From contig CAZJLJ010000001.1 in NCBI GenBank assembly GCA_964546935.1, forward strand, positions 1 through 64,000: a stretch of DNA of 64,000 nucleotides. Reading direction: 5' to 3'. Positions within the stretch are counted from its first letter, which is position 1; each line of letters opens with the position of its first letter. This stretch comes from JALYTY01 sp964546935 (lineage in GTDB: Bacteria > Vulcanimicrobiota > Vulcanimicrobiia > Vulcanimicrobiales > Vulcanimicrobiaceae). A program made the translations under genes and the position numbers. Of this stretch, positions 25,492-34,595 are shown piece by piece. Below the pieces are notes generated by a model, which saw nothing but the letters and a program-made list of their open reading frames with translations, had not been told where the DNA came from and searched no databases.

Positions 25492-26994
25492 ATGAACGCG
25501 CTGCGCAGTAGGAATGCCCTCATCTCCGTGGGGGCATTTTTGTTTCCACTCGCACTCTATATTGCTAGCTGCTATTACGATGTCACGTATTGGGACGTTG
25601 GTGAAATGGATACCGTTCCATGGATCCTTGGCATCGCACATCCACCGGGGTTTCCGGCGTACGTCGTTATGGGCTGGCTTTTCGCGCATGCCGTGCCCTT
25701 AGGCTCGGTCGCCTTTCGAATGAGCTTGCTCAGTGCCGTCGCGACGAGCGCGGCAGCGTGGTGTATCGCGCGCATGGTGGTCGATGCAACGGACGACTGG
25801 CCTGCGGGATTTGGCGCGAGCGCCCTGTTCGCATGCGGTTTGACGATTTGGACGCGCGCAACGCGCGCAGAGGTTCACGCCGTCGAGACGGCGTTTTTCG
25901 CTGCGGCGTTGCTCTATGCGATGCGCTGGTACCGCGCCGCAACGCTGCTTCGTTTTTCGACCCGGGGCGGAAACGAGAACGATCGAAATTTGCTATTTGC
26001 CGCGATTTTTTACGGCGTTGCGGTTGCGGTTCACCCCGTAGCGTTGCTCGCGCTACCGGGCTTTTTGATTTTACTGGTTTCGCGCTTGAACGAAGCAGAG
26101 CCACGCCAGTTGGGTTATGCATTTGCAATAGCGGCGGCACTTGCCATAGTGTGGTTTGCTTATTTGCCGATGCGCAGCGCGTTCGTTTCGCATCACGGAT
26201 TGGACCCCGTGGCGTCGCTTGGACTGCCGGGTTCGGCTTTTTGGGATTACAACCACCCGTCGACGCCTGAAGGGTTTTTCGCGCTTATTGGTGCTCGTGA
26301 TATCAATGTCCATGGTGCGATGACTGCGCTGTTCAATGCAGATGCCGTCCCGATGGCTATCGCCAATGCCATTGCCCTCCTGTCGCGTGAAGGTTTCTAT
26401 ATCGGTTTACTGTTGGCGCTTACGGGCGCCGCAGTAGTTTTCCGCCGCGACCGGATTCAAGCGATCGCGCTCTTCATCGTTATCTGCAGCTCCGCCGGTT
26501 TTGCGTCTACTTTTCATGATGAGTCGGACCGGGCTCGATACTTTATGCAAGTCTGCGTCGTATGTGCTTATTTTTCCGGCGCGGCAATTGCGTGGCTGCG
26601 CGTACGTTTTCCGGGATGGCGAACCGGCGTGAATTTAGCCGTTACACTCATCGTCGTTGCGCTCATCGTTCAGGGCCGGGTTCTTTTCGGCCAACCGCAC
26701 GATCTGCGCGCGCGCAACGACATGGCCGAGGTGGTGGCCAAAACACCCGACAACGCCATCATCGTAAGCACGTGGGTGCTGGCCCCGCCGCTCGCGTATG
26801 CAGCATATGTCGAAGGTTCGGTTGGGCACCGCACAATTGTGCCGGCCTGGTATGGTGACACCGCCGGCGTCCTTGTCAAATGGGTGCGCTCGCGTCCGGT
26901 TTATGTCTGCGGAAAGCCGGAAGGAAGCGTTGCGGACTTTCGGCTCGAACGGCTTGGTTCGCACACCGAACTCTATCGCGTGGTACATCTGTGA
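25492..26994 (+). CDS. DUF2723-type membrane glycosyltransferase-like protein
   Basis: The 500-residue polytopic protein has about ten transmembrane helices and the DUF2723 N-terminal signature: GEMDTVPWILGIAHPPGFPAYVVMGWLFAH near residues 37-67, with the acidic pair in the first external loop and H-P-P-G. These proteins belong to the GT-C superfamily of polyprenyl-phosphate-sugar-dependent transferases and act at the outer face of the inner membrane. Substrate and acceptor are unknown. It is overlapped by a second membrane protein of similar type (26991-28121), suggesting a pair. Confidence 0.75.
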   Translation: MNALRSRNALISVGAFLFPLALYIASCYYDVTYWDVGEMDTVPWILGIAHPPGFPAYVVMGWLFAHAVPLGSVAFRMSLLSAVATSAAAWCIARMVVDATDDWPAGFGASALFACGLTIWTRATRAEVHAVETAFFAAALLYAMRWYRAATLLRFSTRGGNENDRNLLFAAIFYGVAVAVHPVALLALPGFLILLVSRLNEAEPRQLGYAFAIAAALAIVWFAYLPMRSAFVSHHGLDPVASLGLPGSAFWDYNHPSTPEGFFALIGARDINVHGAMTALFNADAVPMAIANAIALLSREGFYIGLLLALTGAAVVFRRDRIQAIALFIVICSSAGFASTFHDESDRARYFMQVCVVCAYFSGAAIAWLRVRFPGWRTGVNLAVTLIVVALIVQGRVLFGQPHDLRARNDMAEVVAKTPDNAIIVSTWVLAPPLAYAAYVEGSVGHRTIVPAWYGDTAGVLVKWVRSRPVYVCGKPEGSVADFRLERLGSHTELYRVVHL

Positions 26995-28121
26995 ATCGAA
27001 TCAAGCCGTCCGTCCTCGCGGGCGTCGTTGCTTTTTTTGTGATTTTGCTTGTGTCGCACGGCCGGTCTACGCCGTACAACAACTTCGTTTTATTGGCGCA
27101 AGCATTTTTACACGGCCGTGCTTGGATCGATTGGCCCGGTGCCTATATCGATGCGTTGGCGTTCAACGGAGAGCATTGGGTCATTGAAGCGCCGATGCCG
27201 GCGCTGCTCCTTTTGCCGTTCGTCGCGATTTTCGGGACCGCGAATCAAACGCTCTTGGCTGTTGTGCTTGGCGCCATTTCAATCGGCGCCGCGTGGGAAT
27301 TGGGCGAACGGCTCGGGATACCGCGAGCGCATCTAGCGTGGATCGTAGCATTTCTTCTTGCGGGCACCGATTTGCTGTGGTGCGCAATGCTTGGCGACGT
27401 GTGGTTTATCGCGCATGTAAGCGCGGTTTGCTTTACGATGCTTGCGCTTGTTGAGCTTGCCGGAAAACGCCGGGGCTGGCTTGTAGCGTTGTGGGCGGGA
27501 TGCGCATTCGAGTCCCGTTTCACGCTAGTGCTTGCGGTGCCGGTCTACGCATATATGCTCCACAGCAGGCGCGCATTGCAGCCCTTCGCAGCGGTCCTCG
27601 GCGTCTTCGCGGTCTTTTGGATCGGCTATAACTTAGCGCGTTGGGGCACCTGGTACGACATCGGTTACACGACTTGGTACCATCAGGATCAAGTCGGATC
27701 GCCATACGGCTCGCCGTTCCAACCGCGGTACTTATCCTACGAGCTGTGGTCGTTTTTCGTTCAAGCCCCCGAACGCATTGCAACCTTTCCGTGGCTGCAA
27801 CCGACGCTTAGCGGCGTCGCGTTGACGTGGACTTCGCCGGCGTTGATCCTCGCTTTTTTTGCGCGCCGGCCCAAAGAATGGGTCGTTCCGATGTGGGCGC
27901 TCACAATCCTAAATGCGGTGCCCAATTTCGTCTATTACGTTAACGGGTTCGCGCAGTTCGGCATGCGTCATGCGCTGGATTTCGAGCCGTTCTTGGTCGT
28001 GTTGATGATGCTGGCGGTGCGAGAAAAAATGCCGCGATGGAGTTACGTCCTTATTGCCTACTCCATCGCGGTGGGATTGTGGGGCTGTTGGTACTGGAAC
28101 GCGTACGTGCGTCAGGGATAG
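26991..28121 (+). CDS. Polytopic membrane protein, GT-C glycosyltransferase-like
   Basis: The 376-residue protein starts with GTG overlapping the TGA of the DUF2723 gene and has about ten hydrophobic helices. An early loop reads HGRSTPYNNFVLLAQAFLHGRAWIDWPG, which resembles the first periplasmic loop of GT-C/GT39-type transferases. In-frame codons extend upstream to 26880, but they lie inside the previous gene and start with a non-hydrophobic stretch, so I reject them. Family assignment is tentative; the adjacent DUF2723 protein suggests a joint role in surface glycosylation. Confidence 0.6.
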   Translation: MNRIKPSVLAGVVAFFVILLVSHGRSTPYNNFVLLAQAFLHGRAWIDWPGAYIDALAFNGEHWVIEAPMPALLLLPFVAIFGTANQTLLAVVLGAISIGAAWELGERLGIPRAHLAWIVAFLLAGTDLLWCAMLGDVWFIAHVSAVCFTMLALVELAGKRRGWLVALWAGCAFESRFTLVLAVPVYAYMLHSRRALQPFAAVLGVFAVFWIGYNLARWGTWYDIGYTTWYHQDQVGSPYGSPFQPRYLSYELWSFFVQAPERIATFPWLQPTLSGVALTWTSPALILAFFARRPKEWVVPMWALTILNAVPNFVYYVNGFAQFGMRHALDFEPFLVVLMMLAVREKMPRWSYVLIAYSIAVGLWGCWYWNAYVRQG

Positions 28122-28124
28122 CGC

Positions 28125-28538
28125 TTAGAAACCGTTGGCGCGCATTGGGAAACCGCTTATCGTCGGACGGCCGTTGGCGTTCTTCTGGACCGGCTGCGGC
28201 GGTTCGGGGCCTTCCCCGGCGTTTCCCGAGTAACGAATTGCGAGCATGTACGCAAGATAGTCGTTATACGATTCGCACTCACCGGTAATCGTGAAGCATC
28301 GCACGATCCACATCGGAACGGTAACGAAGAGCCCCATGCCCGTGAAGAGGGCCACCGTCATCAGAATTCCGCGCTTGAAATTACCCATGTAATACGACTC
28401 GCCGCCGACGACGCCGAGCAGGATCGTTAAAATCAGCGCGATGCTCGGGTCTTTCGCGTTTTGGCGGTATTCGTAGGCGAAAACGCCTTGGCTTTCAGGA
28501 CGGATGTAAGCCAGCAACATCTGTGCGTACGGTGTCAT
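28125..28538 (-). CDS. TM2-domain membrane protein
   Basis: The 137-residue protein has two or three hydrophobic helices. The first is followed by the G-G-E-S-Y-Y-M-G-N-F-K-R-G segment of TM2 domains (usual pattern GxHxFYlGxxxxG). The start is the ATG at 28538, which has GGAGG 8 nt upstream; an in-frame GTG lies five codons earlier. The C-terminal 35 residues are proline- and asparagine-rich. Function is unknown. It lies on the minus strand, converging with the plus-strand glycosyltransferase gene 3 nt away, and 45 nt downstream of the YyaL gene. Confidence 0.75.
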   Translation of the reverse strand: MTPYAQMLLAYIRPESQGVFAYEYRQNAKDPSIALILTILLGVVGGESYYMGNFKRGILMTVALFTGMGLFVTVPMWIVRCFTITGECESYNDYLAYMLAIRYSGNAGEGPEPPQPVQKNANGRPTISGFPMRANGF

Positions 28539-28583
28539 TCCATTGTCCTCCACTGGAAATTACGCCGTACCCGCTGCGATGTT

Positions 28584-30311
28584 TCAGACCGGAGCCACGC
28601 TTTCGTAGGCGGTTCGGATCTCGGAGGCAGTGTCCACGGGCGCGGCGCACACCGTCCCACGGCAAACGTACGCGACCGGAGTGGCGGCCGCGCCGTCCTC
28701 GGTCAAAACGCTGACGAACGGGGTAGGGAGCCGGAACGCCGTTTCACGGAACTCGTCGGTAGCCTTGACGAGACCATTTACCTTCACGCTGATCTCCGGT
28801 GTCAGGTAGCGGGCGAGCGCCCGTGCGTACGTGGCCGCGAACTGGCCGGCGTTCTGGTGAGTCCGCGCATAGAGCGCCAGCGTCTTTGCGGCAAGGTCGC
28901 GATATTTCGTTTCACCGGTTATCGTCGCGAGGCGAAGGAGCGATTCCGCCATGATGCCGTTCTCCACAATGGGACGATCGGCGAGCTCAAGACGCCCGAT
29001 CGCAGCTTCAACCCGCGCGTGATCGACAAAGCCGCCTTCGGGCGAGGCGAAATATTCAATCGTCCGCTCTGCATGTTTTCGAGCGCGCTCGAGAAACCGC
29101 GGTTCGCCCGTATGTTCGTGCGCATCGATCAACGCACGAATGTACGCGGCCTGGTCGGTGAGCAAACCGCGAATACGCGGCGCTTCGCCCGGAGCGAGCA
29201 CGTGAAAGAGCAATCCACGGTCATCCGACAAACGATCGTGCAATGCGTCAAGCGTAGCCATCGCTTCGGCGGCTAATTCGTCGTCGTCAAGCGCCGTCGA
29301 AGCCCATGCGAACGTGCCGGCTAGCGCCGCGGTCCAGTTACTGTAGGAGCGCCGGTCCACGTACGGGGCGGTACGAGCTTTGCGCGATTCGAGATCCGAC
29401 GCAAAGTATTCCTCATCGGCATCCTGGCTGCCGGCGAAGAGATTGGTTTTAGGATCGCGCAACGTGGTCCTCACGTACATGAGCGCGGACTGCATCGTTT
29501 CGCGCCACGTCTTGTCCGGTGTCCAAGTTTGCAGCTGCGAGAGGACGCGCAGCAAACCGGCGTGATCCTCCGCCATCTTTTCGAAATGCGGAACCGACCA
29601 ATCGCGCGTCGTGGAGTAGCGGAAGAAACCACCCTCGATGTGATCGTACATCCCTCCACGCGCCATCTCTTTCATCGTTCGCGCGACCATCTGATAACTT
29701 TGCTCGTCGTTGTTCGAGCGCCAGTACGCAAGCAAAAATTCGAGCACTTCAGGCTGCGGGAACTTCGGTGCGTCGCCGAAGCCGCCGAATTCGCTGTCGT
29801 AGGTTTGTGCGATGGAGTTCGCAACGTGCGAAACCAGGTCGTACTTCAGGTCTTCTTGCTGCGCCGGTTCGAATTCGATCTTCCGGCTGCGCAGCTCCGC
29901 CGAACGCGCCTCGATCTGTTCCCGGCTTTCTTTATAGAAGCGGGTTATCTCATCGAGCGCGCGACGCATTTGCGCCGGCGGCAAATACGTGAAGCCCGTA
30001 ATGATCGATCCATCCGGCGTGAGGAAGACGGTAGTAGGCCATCCACCCATGTTGTAGCGCGCGTTTACATCCGGCCGCTCGTCGTTATCGACGCGAATCG
30101 GAATGAACTCGCGATTGATGGTTTCTATCGTTTCCGGATCCGAGTAGCTCGTTTCATCCATGACATGGCACCAGTGGCACCATACCGCCGAAATGCCGAG
30201 CAGGACGGGTTTTTGCTGCTCTTTGGCTCGTGCGAACGCTTCTTCGCTCCACGGCATCCAATCGATCTCTGCAGCACGATTCGCTCGCGGGGAAAAATGA
30301 AAGTCAGCCAT
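28584..30311 (-). CDS. yyaL: YyaL/DUF255 family: thioredoxin-like domain plus six-hairpin glycosidase-like domain
   Basis: The 575-residue protein opens with a thioredoxin-fold domain that carries CHWC (near residues 45-48, in ISAVWCHWCHVM), the family's diagnostic motif. It is followed by a long helical alpha/alpha-toroid domain with AKFPQPEVLEFLL, GMYDHIEGGFFRYSTTRDWSVPHFEKM and QDADEEYFA segments, all typical of YyaL/SPATA20. Length is about 90 residues below the usual 660-690, mostly lost from the N- and C-terminal ends. The biochemical role is unsettled. It overlaps the stop of the next upstream gene (30304-30585) by 8 nt. Confidence 0.88.
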   Translation of the reverse strand: MADFHFSPRANRAAEIDWMPWSEEAFARAKEQQKPVLLGISAVWCHWCHVMDETSYSDPETIETINREFIPIRVDNDERPDVNARYNMGGWPTTVFLTPDGSIITGFTYLPPAQMRRALDEITRFYKESREQIEARSAELRSRKIEFEPAQQEDLKYDLVSHVANSIAQTYDSEFGGFGDAPKFPQPEVLEFLLAYWRSNNDEQSYQMVARTMKEMARGGMYDHIEGGFFRYSTTRDWSVPHFEKMAEDHAGLLRVLSQLQTWTPDKTWRETMQSALMYVRTTLRDPKTNLFAGSQDADEEYFASDLESRKARTAPYVDRRSYSNWTAALAGTFAWASTALDDDELAAEAMATLDALHDRLSDDRGLLFHVLAPGEAPRIRGLLTDQAAYIRALIDAHEHTGEPRFLERARKHAERTIEYFASPEGGFVDHARVEAAIGRLELADRPIVENGIMAESLLRLATITGETKYRDLAAKTLALYARTHQNAGQFAATYARALARYLTPEISVKVNGLVKATDEFRETAFRLPTPFVSVLTEDGAAATPVAYVCRGTVCAAPVDTASEIRTAYESVAPV

Positions 30312-30585
30312 CGTCTTCGTGCGCGCCTCGTAAAAAGGACGTCAGGTAAAAGATCGCAACGAGGACGAATGCTGCCAACGAGACGATCTCGATATGAATC
30401 TTTGAAACCCAGGCTGTTAGGAAAACGGCGGCAAACCCGAGACAAATCGCGACGTAGCGCAAATGCGTCTCACGGGTCATGCCGTACACTTCCGCATCGT
30501 AAAAGCCGCCTGGTACCCGGCTGCGAAGATATGCAAACGTGCCGAGCGCCAGCGATGCGAAAAGTCCTGTAAGAGCCCAGGCCAT
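30304..30585 (-). CDS. Small polytopic membrane protein
   Basis: The 93-residue protein has three hydrophobic segments (about 2-20, 43-62, 67-86) and a charged tail. I choose the ATG at 30585, preceded by AAGGGTG about 6 nt upstream. A frame extending to 30669 would add 28 residues of low-complexity proline and cysteine and is less convincing. It overlaps the yyaL start by 8 nt, suggesting cotranscription. I do not recognise a family. Confidence 0.6.
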   Translation of the reverse strand: MAWALTGLFASLALGTFAYLRSRVPGGFYDAEVYGMTRETHLRYVAICLGFAAVFLTAWVSKIHIEIVSLAAFVLVAIFYLTSFLRGAHEDDG

Positions 30586-30673
30586 TCGGTCACCCTTCGC
30601 GAGCGCGAGCGTTTGCGCTTGCAGGGGTGGGGGAAAAAAACAGGCGGTCATAGCGAGTAAGGGAGGCAACTAA

Positions 30674-30934
30674 ATGGGAGATCGGGGACCTGTCATCGTC
30701 AAAGACGATAGCGGGAGCAGCGGAGCGGCAATCGGCATCACGTTGATCGTGATCGTAGCCGTTCTGATCGCGCTTTTTGCGTGGCACCCGTGGTCGATGA
30801 CAACGAATTCCACCACGCATAACACTACGGTCACGCAGCCCGGCACAAACGGCAATAGCGGCAATAGCGGCACGTCGAACGGGTCGAGCACGACGAATTC
30901 GACGACCACGACCGACGGTGGAGGAGGCCATTAA
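30674..30934 (+). CDS. Single-pass membrane protein with Ser/Thr/Asn/Gly-rich tail
   Basis: The 86-residue protein has a charged N-terminus, one transmembrane helix (about 18-40, AAIGITLIVIVAVLIALFAW) and a low-complexity tail rich in S, T, N and G (about 43-86), probably outside the inner membrane. GGGAGG lies 8 nt upstream of the ATG at 30674. The stop overlaps the ATG of the next small gene. No family is recognised; the tail suggests a surface-exposed or flexible linker role. Confidence 0.7.
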   Translation: MGDRGPVIVKDDSGSSGAAIGITLIVIVAVLIALFAWHPWSMTTNSTTHNTTVTQPGTNGNSGNSGTSNGSSTTNSTTTTDGGGGH

Positions 30935-31092
30935 TGGCCGGTTTACTTTGGGCAGTCATCGTGATTCTGTTTATCTTCTGGCTGCTCGGCCTATCGTTTC
31001 ACATTCTCGGTAGCGCAATTCACATCGTGCTGGTCGTCGCGGTCGTCCTCTTGATCGTGAACCTGTTGACCGGCAGAGGGGCTCGAGTGTAA
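30934..31092 (+). CDS. Lmo0937-family small membrane protein
   Basis: This 52-residue ORF starts at the ATG sharing the last A of the previous TAA (TAATG). Two transmembrane helices (about 3-21 and 31-46) frame a short HILGSAIH loop, and the protein ends NLLTGRGARV. The pattern matches the tiny Lmo0937-type membrane proteins common in stress operons (GLLW..V.IL...WLLG..... plus HLLLVIA.....LLTGRR). Overlap with the upstream gene supports translation. Function is unknown. Confidence 0.75.
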   Translation: MAGLLWAVIVILFIFWLLGLSFHILGSAIHIVLVVAVVLLIVNLLTGRGARV

Positions 31093-31103
31093 TACTCGGC
31101 TAG

Positions 31104-32702
31104 ATGCCGAGAAAAGCTAGTGGCGCAGCGGACCGTCCCGGTTCGCTCGCCACCTATAACAAGAAGCGTAACTTCGAAGTAACGCCCGAGCCGAGCGGCA
31201 CCAAAGCGAAGCCGGCGTCGCGGTTGCGCTTTGTAATTCAGAAACACGACGCGACGCGATTGCATTACGACTTCCGCTTGGAAGCCGACGGCGTTTTAGC
31301 GTCCTGGGCCGTACCGAAAGGCCCGACGCTCGTGCCGGGCGAGCGCCGCCTGGCGATGCACGTCGAGGACCATCCGATGGATTACCGCGATTTCGAGGGC
31401 GTCATTCCCGCGGGACAGTACGGCGCAGGCGAGGTGATCGTCTGGGATGAGGGCACTTACGAACTCGCCGAGGGAACCGATCCCGCTAAGGAGATCGCAA
31501 AAGGGAAGATCAAGTTCATTCTCCACGGCAAAAAATTGCGCGGAATGTTCACGCTCATCCGGATGAAACCGAAGGAGGGCGAGAGCGGCGATCCTTGGTT
31601 GCTAATCAAAGATCACGACGGCAACGATCCCAAGTCGTACGACGTCAACGACTATCCGCAATCCGTGAAAACCGGCCGCACGCTGGAAGATATTCGCAAC
31701 GATCCAAAAGCGAAAACGTGGCAATCGAAGGCCAAGAAAAACGCCGCTGCAAAGCCGCGTGCGAAAGCGAAAATCGACCCGCTTCCTAAAATCAAAGGTG
31801 TGGAGTTGGCGACGACCATCGACGAACCGTTCGATGACCCGAACTGGCTCTTTGAGATCAAATGGGACGGCTATCGCGCCTTGTGCACGATCGACGAAGA
31901 AGGAAAGCTCAGCGTTGTTTCGCGCAACGGCTTAGATTTGCTCAAGCAATTCCCCGATATGGAAGGCTTACGGGACGCTTTTGAAAGCGTCCCGATTATC
32001 GTCGACGGCGAAATCGTTAGCCTTGACGAACACGGCCGGTCGAGTTTTCAGCGCCTGCAAGAGTACCAGCAAAAACGCACTCCGCTCACGTTTGCGGCGT
32101 TCGATTTGCTTTACGCCGACGGCCGCGACCGGCGCAAAGAACCGTGCGAAGAACGCAAGGCGCTTTTGGAACGCCTCATTCGCAGCAGCGACGGCTTGGT
32201 GATGTATTCGAAGCACGTCATCGGCAACGGGATCGCGCTTTTCGAGCAAGCGAAGCGTAATGAGCTCGAAGGGATCATCGGAAAGAAGCGTGATTCGATC
32301 TATATCGAGCGGCGCACGCGCGATTGGGTGAAAATCAAAGCGCAACTCGAAGACGAATTCGTCATCGGCGGATGGACCGAGCCGCGCGGCAGCCGCAAAG
32401 GCTTCGGTTCGCTGTTGCTCGGCGCGTTCGACGGCAAGAAACTCCGATACGTCGGCCATGTCGGCACCGGGTTCTCGCAAAAAACTCTGGCAGAAGTATC
32501 AAAGCAGCTAAAAGCGTTAGAACGCGATACGTCGCCGTTCTCCGGGCCCGTTGAAGCGAATACCAAAGCGCATTGGGTCGAACCGAAACTCGTCGCGGAA
32601 GTCCGTTATACGGAAAGGACACGCGACGGTATTTTGCGTCACCCCGCTTTCCTTGGATTGCGTATCGATAAGGAAGCGAAGGATGTCCGTTTCGAAAATT
32701 GA
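31104..32702 (+). CDS. ligD: LigD: 3'-phosphoesterase domain plus ATP-dependent DNA ligase domain
   Basis: This 532-residue protein joins DNA ends in bacterial non-homologous end joining. Residues about 20-180 form the phosphoesterase (PE) domain, with HDATRLHYDFRLE and FEGVIPAGQYGAGEVIVWDEG. Residues about 230-525 form the ligase, where the adenylated lysine lies in motif I, EIKWDGYRAL, and further motifs include VSRNG, DGEIV and EGIIGKK. The usual third LigD module, the primase/polymerase, is absent here but is encoded by the next gene, so LigD is split. The last 20 nt overlap that gene. Confidence 0.93.
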   Translation: MPRKASGAADRPGSLATYNKKRNFEVTPEPSGTKAKPASRLRFVIQKHDATRLHYDFRLEADGVLASWAVPKGPTLVPGERRLAMHVEDHPMDYRDFEGVIPAGQYGAGEVIVWDEGTYELAEGTDPAKEIAKGKIKFILHGKKLRGMFTLIRMKPKEGESGDPWLLIKDHDGNDPKSYDVNDYPQSVKTGRTLEDIRNDPKAKTWQSKAKKNAAAKPRAKAKIDPLPKIKGVELATTIDEPFDDPNWLFEIKWDGYRALCTIDEEGKLSVVSRNGLDLLKQFPDMEGLRDAFESVPIIVDGEIVSLDEHGRSSFQRLQEYQQKRTPLTFAAFDLLYADGRDRRKEPCEERKALLERLIRSSDGLVMYSKHVIGNGIALFEQAKRNELEGIIGKKRDSIYIERRTRDWVKIKAQLEDEFVIGGWTEPRGSRKGFGSLLLGAFDGKKLRYVGHVGTGFSQKTLAEVSKQLKALERDTSPFSGPVEANTKAHWVEPKLVAEVRYTERTRDGILRHPAFLGLRIDKEAKDVRFEN

Positions 32703-33639
32703 GGTGCAAGTCGACGGGCGCACGTTGAGCCTGAGCAATCAGGACAAAGTGTTGTTTCCGCGGGACGGCTACACCAAAGGCGATCTCGTTCGTTACTATC
32801 GCGATGTTGCACCGTACATTCTACCTCACTTGCGCGACATTCCGCTTACACTTCAACGGTATCCCGACGGGATTGACGGACAGTCTTTTTTCGAAAAACA
32901 TTTGCCGCGTGGATTGCCGTCATGGGTGCCGACGGCAAAAGTGTCGAGCCCGGAAGGCCAGCGGAAAATCACCGAATACATGTTGTGCAACGATGAAGCG
33001 ACGCTGATCTACGTTGCGAATCTCGCCGCGATCGTGCTTCACGTGTGGACGTCGCACGTGCAAACGATCGAGGAACCGGATTACGTCTTCTTCGATTTGG
33101 ATCCAGGCGAAAAGTGCACGCTCAAGACGCTGGCCGGAGTGGCGCTCGAGATGCGAGATCTTCTGCAAACGATCGGCATCACGACGTTGACGAAAACTTC
33201 AGGCGGTATGGGGATGCATGTCGTCGTTCCGCTTGCGCCCGGGTACAGCTACGACACCGCGAAAATTTTTGCGGAGGCCGTGGCAAAACACATGGCGCAA
33301 GCCGATCCGGAACGCATCACGCTGGATCGCTCGTTGAAAACGCGCGATCAGTCCGCGGTTTATTTGGATTATTTGCAGGTCGGTCGCGGGAAAACGATTG
33401 TCAGTGCGTATTCGGTGCGCGCGCGCGACGGCGCACCGGTTTCCATGCCCCTCGATTGGTCCGAGGTAGAGAGCCTTGCCAAAAAGCGAACGGGCGCGCC
33501 ATCGGACGCGTTCGCCAAGTTCAATATGAGGACGGCGCTTCCGCGGCTGAAGGTCGAGGGCGATCTTTGGAGCGGCAAAGCGTGGAAAAAGCAGCGTCTT
33601 GAACCGGCAATCAAGAAGGCGCAGAAGTTGTGGGCGTAA
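32683..33639 (+). CDS. LigD polymerase/primase domain as separate protein
   Basis: The 318-residue protein is the archaeo-eukaryotic primase-like POL module of LigD, which fills in and adds ribonucleotides at broken ends. It has SNQDKVLFPRDGYTKGDLVRYY near 17-38, the metal-binding acidic pair in FFDLDPGEK near 135, SGGMGMHVVVPL with the catalytic histidine near 178, and RVLAERVAK-like AEAVAKHM further on. I choose the ATG at 32683, which has AAGG just upstream; it overlaps the PE-ligase gene by 20 nt. In-frame sequence further upstream has no family similarity. Confidence 0.9.
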   Translation: MSVSKIEVQVDGRTLSLSNQDKVLFPRDGYTKGDLVRYYRDVAPYILPHLRDIPLTLQRYPDGIDGQSFFEKHLPRGLPSWVPTAKVSSPEGQRKITEYMLCNDEATLIYVANLAAIVLHVWTSHVQTIEEPDYVFFDLDPGEKCTLKTLAGVALEMRDLLQTIGITTLTKTSGGMGMHVVVPLAPGYSYDTAKIFAEAVAKHMAQADPERITLDRSLKTRDQSAVYLDYLQVGRGKTIVSAYSVRARDGAPVSMPLDWSEVESLAKKRTGAPSDAFAKFNMRTALPRLKVEGDLWSGKAWKKQRLEPAIKKAQKLWA

Positions 33640-33716
33640 CAAACCACAATATCTAGTGCTGCGGCGGCGCCTGAAACCACGAAATAGAGTGGCTAGTCGA
33701 ACGCCAGTACGCTGGG

Positions 33717-33722
33717 TATGAT
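33717..33722 (+). promoter_or_regulatory. -10-like box directly before the Ku start
   Basis: TATGAT at 33717-33722 is 9 nt upstream of the ATG at 33732. If used, transcription would begin at or next to the start codon, giving a leaderless or near-leaderless mRNA. No Shine-Dalgarno sequence is present between them. The -35 region is weak. Confidence 0.35.
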
Positions 33723-33731
33723 AAACCGGCT

Positions 33732-34589
33732 ATGGCTCATTCTATCTGGTCAGGTGCTATCAACTTCGGTCTGGTGACGATTCCCGTCAAATTGTTCACG
33801 GCGGTGCGCACGAACGAGCTGTCGTTCAACATGCTGCACGCAAAGGACGAAGGGCGCATCAAATACGAGCGTATTTGCTCGGTTGACGGCAAACCAGTTC
33901 CTTGGGACGAGATCGTCAAAGGCTACGAGTACGAAAAGGGTCAGTACGTCATTCTCACCGACGACGACTTCAAGAAAGTCAATCCGGAAGCGACGCAATC
34001 CGTCGATATCTTGGAGTTCGTCGATCTCGAGAAGATCAACCCCATGTACTTCGACAAGCCGTATTATCTCGAGCCGAGCAAACAAGGAAAGCACGCCTAC
34101 GCGTTGCTTCGCGAATCTCTCTCTAAAGCAAATAAGGTTGCAATAGCGCGTGTCGTTATTCGCACGAAAGAGTACATCGCCGCCGTCAAACCCATCGGCG
34201 AAGCGCTTGTGCTCGAACTAATGCACTGGGCCGACGAGATCGTCGAACCATCGTCGCTGGAACTTCCGGGACACGAGAAGTTGCCCGAAGGCGAAATGAA
34301 GATGGCGAAGATGCTTATCGACACGATGAGCGTAGATGAATTCGAGCCGGAGAAGTTCACCAATCGCTATCACGACGAGTTGCTCGCGATGATCGATGCT
34401 CGCGCGCAAGGCAAAGAACTTCCGAAGCCCAAGAAGGCGCCGGCGCGTGCGAAGGTCGTCAATCTCATGGACGTGCTCGCTCAGAGTTTGGAAGAAAGCA
34501 AGAAGCGCCGGGCCGGCAACGGCCGCAGCGCTTCCGCGGAAAAGCCCGAGAAAAAGACGACGCACCGCCGCAAAAAGTCGGCTGCGTAG
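33732..34589 (+). CDS. ku: Ku protein of non-homologous end joining
   Basis: Ku encircles DNA ends as a homodimer and recruits LigD. The 285-residue product has the conserved start AHSIWSGAINFGLVTIPVKLFTAV, then RIKYERIC.VDGKPVPWDEIVKGYEYEKGQYVILTDDDF and the core EYIAAVKPIGEALVLELMHWADEI. The final 30 residues are lysine- and arginine-rich, a DNA-binding tail common in bacterial Ku. It follows the LigD-POL gene by 92 nt, and together the three genes complete an NHEJ system. It converges with the AIM24 gene. Confidence 0.95.
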   Translation: MAHSIWSGAINFGLVTIPVKLFTAVRTNELSFNMLHAKDEGRIKYERICSVDGKPVPWDEIVKGYEYEKGQYVILTDDDFKKVNPEATQSVDILEFVDLEKINPMYFDKPYYLEPSKQGKHAYALLRESLSKANKVAIARVVIRTKEYIAAVKPIGEALVLELMHWADEIVEPSSLELPGHEKLPEGEMKMAKMLIDTMSVDEFEPEKFTNRYHDELLAMIDARAQGKELPKPKKAPARAKVVNLMDVLAQSLEESKKRRAGNGRSASAEKPEKKTTHRRKKSAA

Positions 34590-34595
34590 CGCGGC

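Noticed and set aside
29529..30572. 347-codon frame opposite YyaL
   Set aside because: YyaL with CHWC is the real gene; this frame has no known domain and ends inside another gene.
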